Positions 48,062 through 54,217 of a stretch of 54,217 nucleotides of DNA are shown one piece after another. The stretch is from IMG/VR virus record IMGVR_UViG_3300014050_000030, positions 1-54,217 of that record; one strand, written 5' to 3'. The position numbers and the translations under genes were made by a program. This DNA comes from a virus. Below the pieces are notes generated by a model. That model saw only the letters and a program-made list of their open reading frames with translations. It did not search any database and was not told the origin of the DNA. Position 1 is the stretch's first letter. The number at the start of each line of letters is the position of its first letter.

Positions 48062-50053
48062 TTATCCTACCGTTGAGATGGAAGCGCCAGTGTTGGTCTG
48101 GCCGATTTTGATGATGATGAATTCAGCAGGTCTGGTCAGAGCCACGCCCACCTCGATGTTCAACTCGCCGTTGTTAATGGAATTAGCAGTGTTGTTCGTG
48201 TCATCGCATTTAACATAAAATGCCTGCTGAGCGGTGGAGCCAGCAAGCCCGCCATCAGTCCAGAACTTGTAAAGGAAACTGTTTACCGTGTTAGTAACCG
48301 CGTCCCAAAGCAATTGGGTATTGGGCTCAAATACATATGCAGCAGTCAAATCTGACAGTTGCTTGCCCAAGTAAATAAGCGAGCGCCGAGTTGAAACATA
48401 CCGTTCCGTGCTTGTGGAGCTGAGAGTTCGGGCACCCATGATGCAGAATCCGGACCCGGGCACCGTCTTTATGATGTTGATGGAGACAGGGTTGTTGTTC
48501 AACTTGGAGTAATCCGAGGTTGAGATTCCCTTGACGGCAATGGCATCTTGGACAATCGATTTTGTGCCTGCAGGTGACTTATAGACACCGCGAGCAACGT
48601 CCGTCGATACATACGCTGCCGAGACAGCCCCGCCTGCAGGAATTGTCTTTGGAGTTGGCGACCCCGGGTATTTGGCATCGGCAACTTGAATCTGCGGATA
48701 GTAAGCCGCGCCATATTTGGCGCTTGCTTGCGAGTAGCTGTTCACCGTGGCAAGAACATTGGTGACGGTGTCATTGGCGCAGTCAATTACCGCAAATGCG
48801 TCTTTTCTTCCGGCAGCATAGGCAAGAATCTTGTCAATATTTGTCTTGCTGGTGATGTTGGGGAAGTTAAACACAAGAGGTCCTGATACACCGTCAAGAC
48901 GGGCAAGCTGCTTGTCAAGGTCGGAATCTTGCGTGCCATTGCTTCCGGACGTGACAGCGCTGGCATTTGCGGTAGCAGCCGTGCCAACTTTAATAGCGGT
49001 CTTAGTAAAATTCTGAACATTGTAGTTCAGTTTTCCGTCCCCGCTACCGGCTGCAGTGATATTTGCAGATGTAGTGGAGGTTGACCAAGTTCCGGTGAAC
49101 ACCGGAAGGCGGAATCGGCTGGTCGAGCTTGCCGCAGTTGTGCCAAGAGTAACCGTAATCCAATTAGAGTTAATTACTTTCAAAAAGTAATTATTATCGT
49201 CGGAGTTCATGCTGAGGTTGAACCAGCGCTCCACAACCTTTGAGTTAGCCGCGTCGATGTTCAAATCCCCGTATGTTGTTGCTGCCGTTGAGTAATAGAC
49301 AACCAGGTCAAACAGCAACTCGCTTCCACTGTTCGGGTAAATACCGACCCACAAGCTGTTGCCCCAAGTGCCGTGGTCCTTGGCAGAGACGACAAGAGAA
49401 GTTGTGGTGCTGTTTATCGCACCAGTAACCGTGATGCCAGAAGCCTGTGTGGCAGTAGTGACGTCGGTAGAACCGGTCCACACCAAAGTAGCCACAGTGT
49501 TTGTGTTGGTTGACACCACCCAGTCGCCGGTGTTCAAGAAAGTAAAGCCTGTTGCGGTAACACCGGCAAAGTCAATCGCGGTTCCCGAAGCAAGGTTGGC
49601 AAACGGTGTTCCTGATGCAGCTGTGATAGTCAGTTGGTTAGACGCGGTAGCAGTTGCAAAAGTCCAGTTGACGCTGCCTTGCGTGATGGACGCGTTCTGG
49701 TCACGCAATGAGGAGCTTGCTTTTGCAGCGTTTGTCGCAACAATGTCGCGGATGATGTACGCCTGACCGCCGCCATTGTCAAAAAACGATTTAACCGCGT
49801 ATTTAAGGTCGGTGGCATTTGACCAGATGTCAGCATTTGATGCCGAGCTGCCATAGCTGAAGTAGGTCTTGAAGTCCTCAAAACTGGTGACAAGCGTAGG
49901 AACGCCAACAACAGTGCTGTTGTCGTCCACCGTCGTCGGGCCCCTATCGGAGCTGCCCACAAAGGCGGCAACAGAGGTAATATTATTAATAGCCGTGGTT
50001 CCGCCCAAAATAGAGATTTCCTCCACTGTGACTGAGCCGGGGGTCTGAGCCAT
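48062..50053 (-). CDS. Contractile tail sheath protein
   Basis: A 663-residue protein whose C-terminal region carries the phage tail sheath signature: ARTLSSTSTERYVSTRRSL, LSDLTAAYVFEPNTQLLWD and GELNIEVGVALTRPAEFIIIKI. The N-terminus PGSVTVEEISILGG also matches. The middle is Thr/Ser-rich and beta-strand-rich, likely the variable surface domains. ATG 50053 follows an AGGAGA site and is preferred over the GTG at 50056. It is the main contractile component of the tail. Confidence 0.95.
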   Translation of the reverse strand: MAQTPGSVTVEEISILGGTTAINNITSVAAFVGSSDRGPTTVDDNSTVVGVPTLVTSFEDFKTYFSYGSSASNADIWSNATDLKYAVKSFFDNGGGQAYIIRDIVATNAAKASSSLRDQNASITQGSVNWTFATATASNQLTITAASGTPFANLASGTAIDFAGVTATGFTFLNTGDWVVSTNTNTVATLVWTGSTDVTTATQASGITVTGAINSTTTSLVVSAKDHGTWGNSLWVGIYPNSGSELLFDLVVYYSTAATTYGDLNIDAANSKVVERWFNLSMNSDDNNYFLKVINSNWITVTLGTTAASSTSRFRLPVFTGTWSTSTTSANITAAGSGDGKLNYNVQNFTKTAIKVGTAATANASAVTSGSNGTQDSDLDKQLARLDGVSGPLVFNFPNITSKTNIDKILAYAAGRKDAFAVIDCANDTVTNVLATVNSYSQASAKYGAAYYPQIQVADAKYPGSPTPKTIPAGGAVSAAYVSTDVARGVYKSPAGTKSIVQDAIAVKGISTSDYSKLNNNPVSINIIKTVPGSGFCIMGARTLSSTSTERYVSTRRSLIYLGKQLSDLTAAYVFEPNTQLLWDAVTNTVNSFLYKFWTDGGLAGSTAQQAFYVKCDDTNNTANSINNGELNIEVGVALTRPAEFIIIKIGQTNTGASISTVG

Positions 50054-50072
50054 CACTTCTCCTTGATAAGTT

Positions 50073-50696
50073 CTATACCGCTGTCATACCATCTGGTATA
50101 GACAGTGTACCTTGGTTTATTAGCACTTCGTCTACTGTACGAATGCTTGCTGCTGCCTCAGGAGTCATTTCGCTGACCACCCGCACCGTGTAAATATTCC
50201 TCAAAAGCCGTTTATTTCCCGAGGTGGCGTCATTGTCCACCGTGTCCCGTTTTGCAAACATATCCAAGAACATGTGCCTATAAGCAGTCTCTGTTCCCAA
50301 ATCATTCTCAACCGGCAAAAATCCGTATTTTGACGGAAATTTGCGGTGCATTTGTAAAATTATCGCCCGGTCATGCCGAGGATGCCGGGAGTAAGTCGTC
50401 AGCTGGTACTCCAGGTCATATGCCACAGGAGTTGTATATTGGTACAGATAATTATTTTCTGGCGCAATAGTTCCCATGTAATCATTGTCTTTATTGATAC
50501 CATAAGTCTGGCGCTCATTGGCCGGACGGATATCAATCAAGTCAATTGTGACAAAGGGGAAAATCTGCTGCCGGAGTTCCACATCCGGGTAACCAAACCA
50601 GACGCCAACAGGGCGGCTTGCGCTTTTCTCGTCAGACACGGTCATGCCGGAAAGATAGGTCTTAATAGCCGCGTCTTCAGCAAGGGCAAAAGTCAT
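50073..50696 (-). CDS. Putative tail terminator / neck protein
   Basis: A 207-residue protein just upstream of the sheath gene, the usual site for a tail terminator or completion protein. The N-terminal half includes VWFGYPDVELRQQIFPFVTIDLID, and the middle YDLEYQLTTYSRHPRHDRAIILQM, which suggest a compact alpha/beta fold found in such proteins. Its ATG overlaps the previous stop by four bases. Assignment is from position and composition. Confidence 0.6.
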   Translation of the reverse strand: MTFALAEDAAIKTYLSGMTVSDEKSASRPVGVWFGYPDVELRQQIFPFVTIDLIDIRPANERQTYGINKDNDYMGTIAPENNYLYQYTTPVAYDLEYQLTTYSRHPRHDRAIILQMHRKFPSKYGFLPVENDLGTETAYRHMFLDMFAKRDTVDNDATSGNKRLLRNIYTVRVVSEMTPEAAASIRTVDEVLINQGTLSIPDGMTAV

Positions 50697-50998
50697 AGCA
50701 TTTTCCTCATAATATCTATGACCTTGCTTGCAGCGGCATCGTTGACAGCGTTGCCGATATTTGCCGTGAACCGACGCATGGCAGGTCGCGGTTTCATGGT
50801 CTGGTTGCCGTATTCCAAGTCATCAATTTTAGATTTCAAATCGGGTTTATAACTAAGGCAAATTTTATTGTCTTTTACTTTTACCTTTATTTGGTCTATG
50901 ACGTCTTCAGGCCAGCCAGCCGTTTCTGCGTATTTTTTAAATGCCTTTTGAAGGCTAGGTTCTAATTTCTTGAAATGAGAGGGGGTCTTATCTTCCAC
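50693..50998 (-). CDS. Hypothetical small structural/neck protein
   Basis: A 101-residue basic, helical protein (SHFKKLEPSLQKAFKKYAE near the start). A GTG at 50998 is preferred because it overlaps the stop of the 42-residue gene. The alternative ATG at 51061 would add about 20 hydrophobic residues that conflict with that gene. It sits in the neck gene position, before the tail terminator-like gene. Function unknown. Confidence 0.55.
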   Translation of the reverse strand: MEDKTPSHFKKLEPSLQKAFKKYAETAGWPEDVIDQIKVKVKDNKICLSYKPDLKSKIDDLEYGNQTMKPRPAMRRFTANIGNAVNDAAASKVIDIMRKML

Positions 50999-51116
50999 GG
51001 CCCACCGCCCCGGCAATAATAAAAAGCCAGGGCATAAACTCTGCCCTTGCGTATTCATCACCGCTGATTACACCATGGAGGAAGTCTGCAGGGGATGCTT
51101 TAGAAACATCATACAT
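50988..51116 (-). CDS. Small hydrophobic 42-residue protein
   Basis: It has a strong GGAGGTTGCC ribosome-binding site and ATG at 51116. The product ends with a hydrophobic helix (FMPWLFIIAGAVGRGR), so it could insert in a membrane or act as a capsid/neck helper. It overlaps the next gene by 11 bases. No homologue is recognised. A holin is conceivable but nothing shows it. Confidence 0.55.
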   Translation of the reverse strand: MYDVSKASPADFLHGVISGDEYARAEFMPWLFIIAGAVGRGR

Positions 51117-51160
51117 GGCAACCTCCAGAGGAGCGGCAATAATCAGCAAGGTATTTCCGC

Positions 51161-51187
51161 CACTGCAGTGTGGCTAATTTAATTATA
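51161..51187 (-). promoter_or_regulatory. Putative late promoter with palindromic operator
   Basis: On the minus strand, a perfect TATAAT (51182-51187) lies just after the terminator. A 10-bp perfect palindrome CACTGCAGTG (51161-51170) lies about 11 bases further downstream and would sit close to the transcript start. No good -35 hexamer is seen, so a phage-modified RNA polymerase or activator may be needed. It would drive the neck, sheath and tail genes. Confidence 0.5.
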
Positions 51188-51190
51188 AAG

Positions 51191-51213
51191 GAAAAAGCCC
51201 CCTTTCGGGGGCT
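51191..51213 (-). terminator. Rho-independent terminator
   Basis: On the minus strand, AGCCCCC-GAAA-GGGGGCT followed by TTTTT makes a strong seven-bp GC stem with a GNRA-like tetraloop and U-tract. It follows the stop of the gene ending at 51221, separating it from the tail transcript. Confidence 0.9.
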
Positions 51214-51220
51214 CAATCCA

Positions 51221-51781
51221 TCAATCAAATGGGTTCAAAGTATGGTAGATATCCTTGAACTGTTGGCCCACCCAACTAGCCCCTTGTTCAAACTCTTCTC
51301 CAATACTTTTTCCGGTTTCGCCCAAAAGTTTTGCCGTGTTAAAACCAGTTGCCGCATCAAGCCCTACAACAAAAGCAACGCCGGGAAGAGCTTTTCTTGC
51401 CCCATGCACAATTCTTCCGCCCGCGCTCCCGTACCTACGGTAACGTTGCCCTTGTTTTTGAAGGCTTTTATCTATTTTTGGAGCATTAACAATTTCAGCA
51501 GCGGCAATGTCTTCCCGAGCTTGTTTAGCTTTATCCGCCGTTTTTGTAATTTTGGCAGAAGCTTTCTGTTGTCTAACTTCCGCCCTAGCCTTCCCCCTGC
51601 GCTCAGCTTTAAGTTCTTTTTGGCCCTTTTTCATCATGCCCTCTAATGACAAAGGTCTACGACCACCACTGCCTGGACGCCCGCCTTTTGGCCCACCGCC
51701 AACACGAGCGGCAGCACCTGTATCGCTTCCGCCTTTTTGCTCTCCGCCGGAAGCCCCTTCATCTGGGTCTGTAAAAGCCAT
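51221..51781 (-). CDS. Hypothetical Gly/Lys-rich protein
   Basis: An unrecognised 186-residue protein. The N-terminal third is Gly/Arg/Lys-rich and disordered-looking (GGGPKGGRPGSGGRRP), followed by a Lys-rich helical coil and a hydrophobic C-terminal helical part (VHGARKALPGVAFVVGL). It could be DNA-binding or virion-packaged. It ends just before a strong terminator and follows a Cys-rich mini-protein. Confidence 0.55.
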   Translation of the reverse strand: MAFTDPDEGASGGEQKGGSDTGAAARVGGGPKGGRPGSGGRRPLSLEGMMKKGQKELKAERRGKARAEVRQQKASAKITKTADKAKQAREDIAAAEIVNAPKIDKSLQKQGQRYRRYGSAGGRIVHGARKALPGVAFVVGLDAATGFNTAKLLGETGKSIGEEFEQGASWVGQQFKDIYHTLNPFD

Positions 51782-51790
51782 TTTAAATCC

Positions 51791-51898
51791 TTATTTCTTA
51801 GTTGCTTTTTTAGCCGCAGGCTTGCATGTCGCGCATTTGCACTTGCAGCCCTTGACAGGGGCGCCCTTCTTGCACTTACATCCACATCCAGCGCACAT
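51791..51898 (-). CDS. Metallothionein-like Cys-rich mini-protein
   Basis: A 35-residue protein with eight cysteines at 2, 5, 7, 9, 18, 20, 22 and 25 in CxC and CxxC patterns, all in the first 25 residues, and a Lys/Ala-rich tail. This density and pattern resemble metallothioneins, which bind zinc or copper. Its ATG overlaps the previous stop as TAATG, and a GAAGGG site precedes it. No similar short phage protein is certain, so a small zinc-ribbon variant is an alternative. Confidence 0.65.
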   Translation of the reverse strand: MCAGCGCKCKKGAPVKGCKCKCATCKPAAKKATKK

Positions 51899-52059
51899 TA
51901 TTTTTTACCCTTCTTTCGGGCCGCAGCCGCGTTGTCTACTAAATTGGGGTACGGACGCCCCGCTGCCTTGGCTTTAGCTTTAGCAGAAGCCTTCTGCTTG
52001 GGAGACAGTTTCTTGTCCTTGCCAGAAGGGTCTTTCTTGTCCCAGAATGCCTTAGCCAT
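51898..52059 (-). CDS. Small Lys/Ala-rich protein
   Basis: A 53-residue, very basic protein starting MAKAFWDKKDPSGKDKKLS and ending with AGRPYPNLVDNAAAARKK. Similar short Lys-rich proteins occur in other phages near the neck genes, and may bind DNA or the virion. It overlaps its neighbours as ATG/TAA and TGATG. Function unknown. Confidence 0.65.
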   Translation of the reverse strand: MAKAFWDKKDPSGKDKKLSPKQKASAKAKAKAAGRPYPNLVDNAAAARKKGKK

Positions 52060-52274
52060 CAGCCGTTCTTCCTATGGTAGTTCTTGGTGGCCTTGACACC
52101 CTGAGAGATGGTTTTAGCCCCGGCTTTCTTTGTAAGATTAATTCTATCCCATTTTCCGCTTTTTTTCCCAAGATGGTCAACGACAATATCGCCGCCTTTT
52201 TTGTAAACGGCATGGCCTTTACCATCGGGAGCAGTGAACTTTGCCACTTTTTTGGGGGTTTCTTTTTTTGCCAT
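52059..52274 (-). CDS. Small basic protein
   Basis: A 71-residue Lys-rich protein (AKKETPKKVAKFTAPDGK at the start). The ATG at 52274 has an AAGGAA site upstream. A longer in-frame form from 52352 is rejected because it runs into the next gene. Coupled by TGATG to the next small basic gene. A DNA-binding or head-associated role is possible. Confidence 0.6.
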   Translation of the reverse strand: MAKKETPKKVAKFTAPDGKGHAVYKKGGDIVVDHLGKKSGKWDRINLTKKAGAKTISQGVKATKNYHRKNG

Positions 52275-52284
52275 TTTTATTTCC

Positions 52285-52800
52285 TTATTGTGCGTAGCTC
52301 TGGAACTGCGGGTCGTTGACCATTTCTTCCGGCATAATTTGCTGGCAGTCAAACGAGATGATTGTGAATCTTTCTGAAATTATACCGTGCATCTGAGACG
52401 CGTATGGGCGAAATACCTCGTCTTTCCACACCACGCGGTCACGGTTCAAGGGGTCTGGATTATCCAGAACGTCCGGGATATAACGCATAAGCTCGTCTTT
52501 ATCCAGAGTCAGGTGCAGATAGTCAGCGTTGTAGAAACCGCGCTCGATAAACGGCGTGGCACCCTGCTTAATGACAGCTCTAATCACAGGAACCTGAATT
52601 GGCTCTCGCCATTGACGGCCTTCCCCGTCGTCAGTGCCCACATCATAAATAGGGTCAACGTGACTAACCGGAGGCGCTTCCCAGACATACCATAAAACAG
52701 AGGAGCCAACGGGAACAGTTAAATCCGCCGAAATACCTTTTAATATGTCATTAGTCTCAAAATCAGAATCAAATCTGCCGCCGGGAGTATATGACCTCAT
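52285..52800 (-). CDS. Putative neck / head-closure protein
   Basis: A 171-residue protein in the neck region. It has a beta-rich start (SSVLWYVWEAPPVSHVDPIYD), a QVPVIRAVIKQG strand and a C-terminal part (RFTIISFDCQQI). The start at 52800 overlaps the adhesin stop (ATGA). It may be a head-completion or connector protein. No motif is definite. Confidence 0.5.
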   Translation of the reverse strand: MRSYTPGGRFDSDFETNDILKGISADLTVPVGSSVLWYVWEAPPVSHVDPIYDVGTDDGEGRQWREPIQVPVIRAVIKQGATPFIERGFYNADYLHLTLDKDELMRYIPDVLDNPDPLNRDRVVWKDEVFRPYASQMHGIISERFTIISFDCQQIMPEEMVNDPQFQSYAQ

Positions 52801-53711
52801 TGCTGCCACCTAACCAATACATACCCAGACGCCCCAGCCCCTCCATTGGTCGAATTTAAGTTGGAGGTATGTCGACCGCCGCCTCCGCCCCCAGAGCCAT
52901 AGCCAGAGGTATTTGCAACAATTGTTGCAGCGGAGCCGTTATTTGCACCCGTGCCGCCGTTTCCACCTCCACTGGCTCCAGAGCCTGCGGTTCCAGTAGA
53001 CAAAGCTCCACCGCCGCCTCCGCCCGCTACAAGAATAGAGCTAGTCCCTGCTGAGGTATTTATAGCAACCCCGGAAGCCCCATCAGTCCAATAAAAAGTT
53101 TTTCCGGCGCCACCAGAGCCCGAGGTTGTGGTCGAGTTGGTTCCTCCAACCGCATTAGCACCGCCGCCGCCACCAGCAGTACCACGAGTGGTGGCGCCAC
53201 CACCGGCATTGGCGTACCCCGTGCCGCCGGAGCCTGCCGAGGCGGTTCCGCCAGAACCGGATGTGGTCGCACCGATGACAGTTCCCGTGGGGTCGTAAAA
53301 ATAACCGCCTCCACCGCCGGAGCCGCCGTTGTTACCTGCGGGAGCGTTTCCGCCGCCGCCCCCGGTTGCGATGACCGATGCGCCGAAAGATGAGTTTCCA
53401 CCATTACCACCGGCTGCTCCCGCAGTTCCCGCTGTTCCGGCAGCTCCTACAGTAACGGTGACGTTTCCAGTGACTGTGACCGCTGAGGCATAAACAACAC
53501 CTCCGGCACCGCCACCACCGCCGGAAAAATCATTAGCGGGAGCAGTGGTTTGGAAGTACCCACCCGAGCCGCCGCCACCGCCTGCAACGACAAGCACTTC
53601 AACCGTTGAAACGCCAGCTGGTTTTGTCCAAGTGCTAGCTCCGGCAGTTGTGAATACTTGCGACGTCCAAGTAAGGCTTTGAGCTGCAATATTAAGTAAT
53701 CTGCGGCTCAT
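52797..53711 (-). CDS. Glycine-rich adhesin-like tail-fibre protein
   Basis: A 304-residue protein. The N-terminal 50 residues form a beta-rich lead (QSLTWTSQVFTTAGASTWTKP then VEVLVVAGGGG). The rest is made of Gly-rich blocks (GGGGGAGGVVYASA, AGGNGGNSSFGAS and many more) separated by Ser/Thr/Ala strands, consistent with a polyglycine-II sandwich adhesin like T4-like gp38. The C-terminus is YVLVRWQQ. It could be the receptor-binding tip. The gene overlaps the neck gene by four bases. Confidence 0.75.
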   Translation of the reverse strand: MSRRLLNIAAQSLTWTSQVFTTAGASTWTKPAGVSTVEVLVVAGGGGGSGGYFQTTAPANDFSGGGGGAGGVVYASAVTVTGNVTVTVGAAGTAGTAGAAGGNGGNSSFGASVIATGGGGGNAPAGNNGGSGGGGGYFYDPTGTVIGATTSGSGGTASAGSGGTGYANAGGGATTRGTAGGGGGANAVGGTNSTTTSGSGGAGKTFYWTDGASGVAINTSAGTSSILVAGGGGGGALSTGTAGSGASGGGNGGTGANNGSAATIVANTSGYGSGGGGGGRHTSNLNSTNGGAGASGYVLVRWQQ

Positions 53712-54217
53712 TATGCAAACGCCTTGCCAGCTAAGAAACCATACACGGCAGAGGTAGAACCGCCTGAGCGGTTCACCACCAGGGTCACAATATCAGTGGC
53801 ATTAGCGGCAGTAGATAATGTTGGCGCAGTGCCACCAGCCCACTTGGTTCCAGTAGGCCAAGTAACTGTTTTACCTCCAGTGCCATCTTGGGTAATGATA
53901 AGAGTCAAAGTAATAGAGCCATCAGACGGCAGGTTACTAAAAGTTAAAGCGGTGCCGATGGAACCTGTGAGGGTGACGGTGTGAGTGGTGCCAGCGCCCG
54001 CGTCAATGGCAAAGGTGGCGGCTTGGTTGCCATTTGCCTTGATGGTCTCCACGGCGGTCGCGGATGCCGCGTCAGCGATGACGGTGACGCCACCCGATGA
54101 GCCGCAATACTTCAGCGCTCCCGACTCCACATACAGGTAGCCGCCACTTGTCGGGATTGCACTAGGGGCGGGTTGCTTTGTGAAAAAAAAGAAAAACGGG
54201 AACCTCTCAAAAAGGCG
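53711..54217 (-). CDS. Tail-fibre or adhesin-associated protein, 5' end cut by the window
   Basis: The frame stays open to the window edge, so the start is missing. A GTG at 54130 is possible, but upstream PAPSAIPTSGGYLYVES looks coding. The visible 169 residues are beta-rich (TFAIDAGAGTTHTVTLTGS, ITLTLIITQDGTGGKTVTWP) and resemble a domain common in phage tail and fibre proteins. It overlaps the adhesin start by one base, so they may form one fibre unit. Confidence 0.65.
   Translation of the reverse strand, partial: RLFERFPFFFFFTKQPAPSAIPTSGGYLYVESGALKYCGSSGGVTVIADAASATAVETIKANGNQAATFAIDAGAGTTHTVTLTGSIGTALTFSNLPSDGSITLTLIITQDGTGGKTVTWPTGTKWAGGTAPTLSTAANATDIVTLVVNRSGGSTSAVYGFLAGKAFA

Overview
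This window looks like part of the genome of a contractile-tailed phage (myovirus) that infects an actinobacterium. The host inference rests on two WhiB-family iron-sulphur regulators (3607-3924 and 21904-22209), which are an actinobacterial family, on an actinobacterial-type MSMEG_6728-like protein, and on a vitamin B12-dependent ribonucleotide reductase. The myovirus assignment rests on a full tail module containing sheath, tube, tail-assembly chaperone, tape measure, LysM protein, hub, spike, gp25-like, baseplate J and tail protein I. The base composition is moderate, unlike high-GC mycobacteriophages, so an aquatic low- or mid-GC actinobacterium is possible, but that is inference. Terminase, portal, major capsid protein and integrase were not found, so this is a partial genome.

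Layout. (1) 1-7139, plus strand: a leader with 26-bp tandem repeats, then a tightly coupled operon of a CobS/MoxR-like AAA+ ATPase, an HExxH plus VWA protein, WhiB, an endonuclease V-like protein, many tiny Cys-rich proteins and a methyltransferase. It ends at a perfect 17-bp-stem bidirectional terminator. (2) 7211-19336, minus strand: class II ribonucleotide reductase, a large Cys-containing unknown, HAD-like protein, glycosyltransferase, M15 endolysin, nucleotidyltransferase-like protein, a lone tRNA with anticodon UAU, a run of small unknown proteins, a metallophosphoesterase and a small DNA-binding-like protein. (3) 19398-35859, minus strand: replication and recombination. It holds SpoVS, RuvC, a Cas4-like nuclease, WhiB, a PD-(D/E)XK resolvase, RecA, family A DNA polymerase, a probable SSB, a MerR-like HTH, SNF2 helicase, DUF1599, DnaG-type primase, DnaB-type helicase, SWIM protein, helicase loader and a winged-helix protein. 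Nearly all stops and starts overlap, implying one translationally coupled transcript, probably from the promoter at 35885-35914. (4) 35922-36436, plus strand: four tRNAs (Arg-UCU, Lys-UUU, Asn-GUU and a class I tRNA with a UAA anticodon) and one 64-codon gene whose stop lies inside tRNA-Lys. (5) 36437-54217, minus strand: the tail and baseplate module in textbook order, preceded by neck-like proteins, a glycine-rich adhesin and several tiny basic or Cys-rich proteins. The last gene runs off the window end.

Working together: NrdJ supplies deoxynucleotides. Primase, DnaB helicase, its loader, PolA and SSB copy the genome. RecA, RuvC, the Cas4-like nuclease and the resolvase process recombination intermediates. 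The structural block builds the tail. The features most worth following up are a probable programmed +1 frameshift at a UUU_CGA site in the tail-assembly chaperone, a C1q/TNF-like domain apparently inserted into the baseplate spike OB fold, phage SpoVS, the AAA+/metallopeptidase-VWA operon, a WhiB with a widened cysteine spacing, two unusual tRNAs, and a 35-residue metallothionein-like protein.
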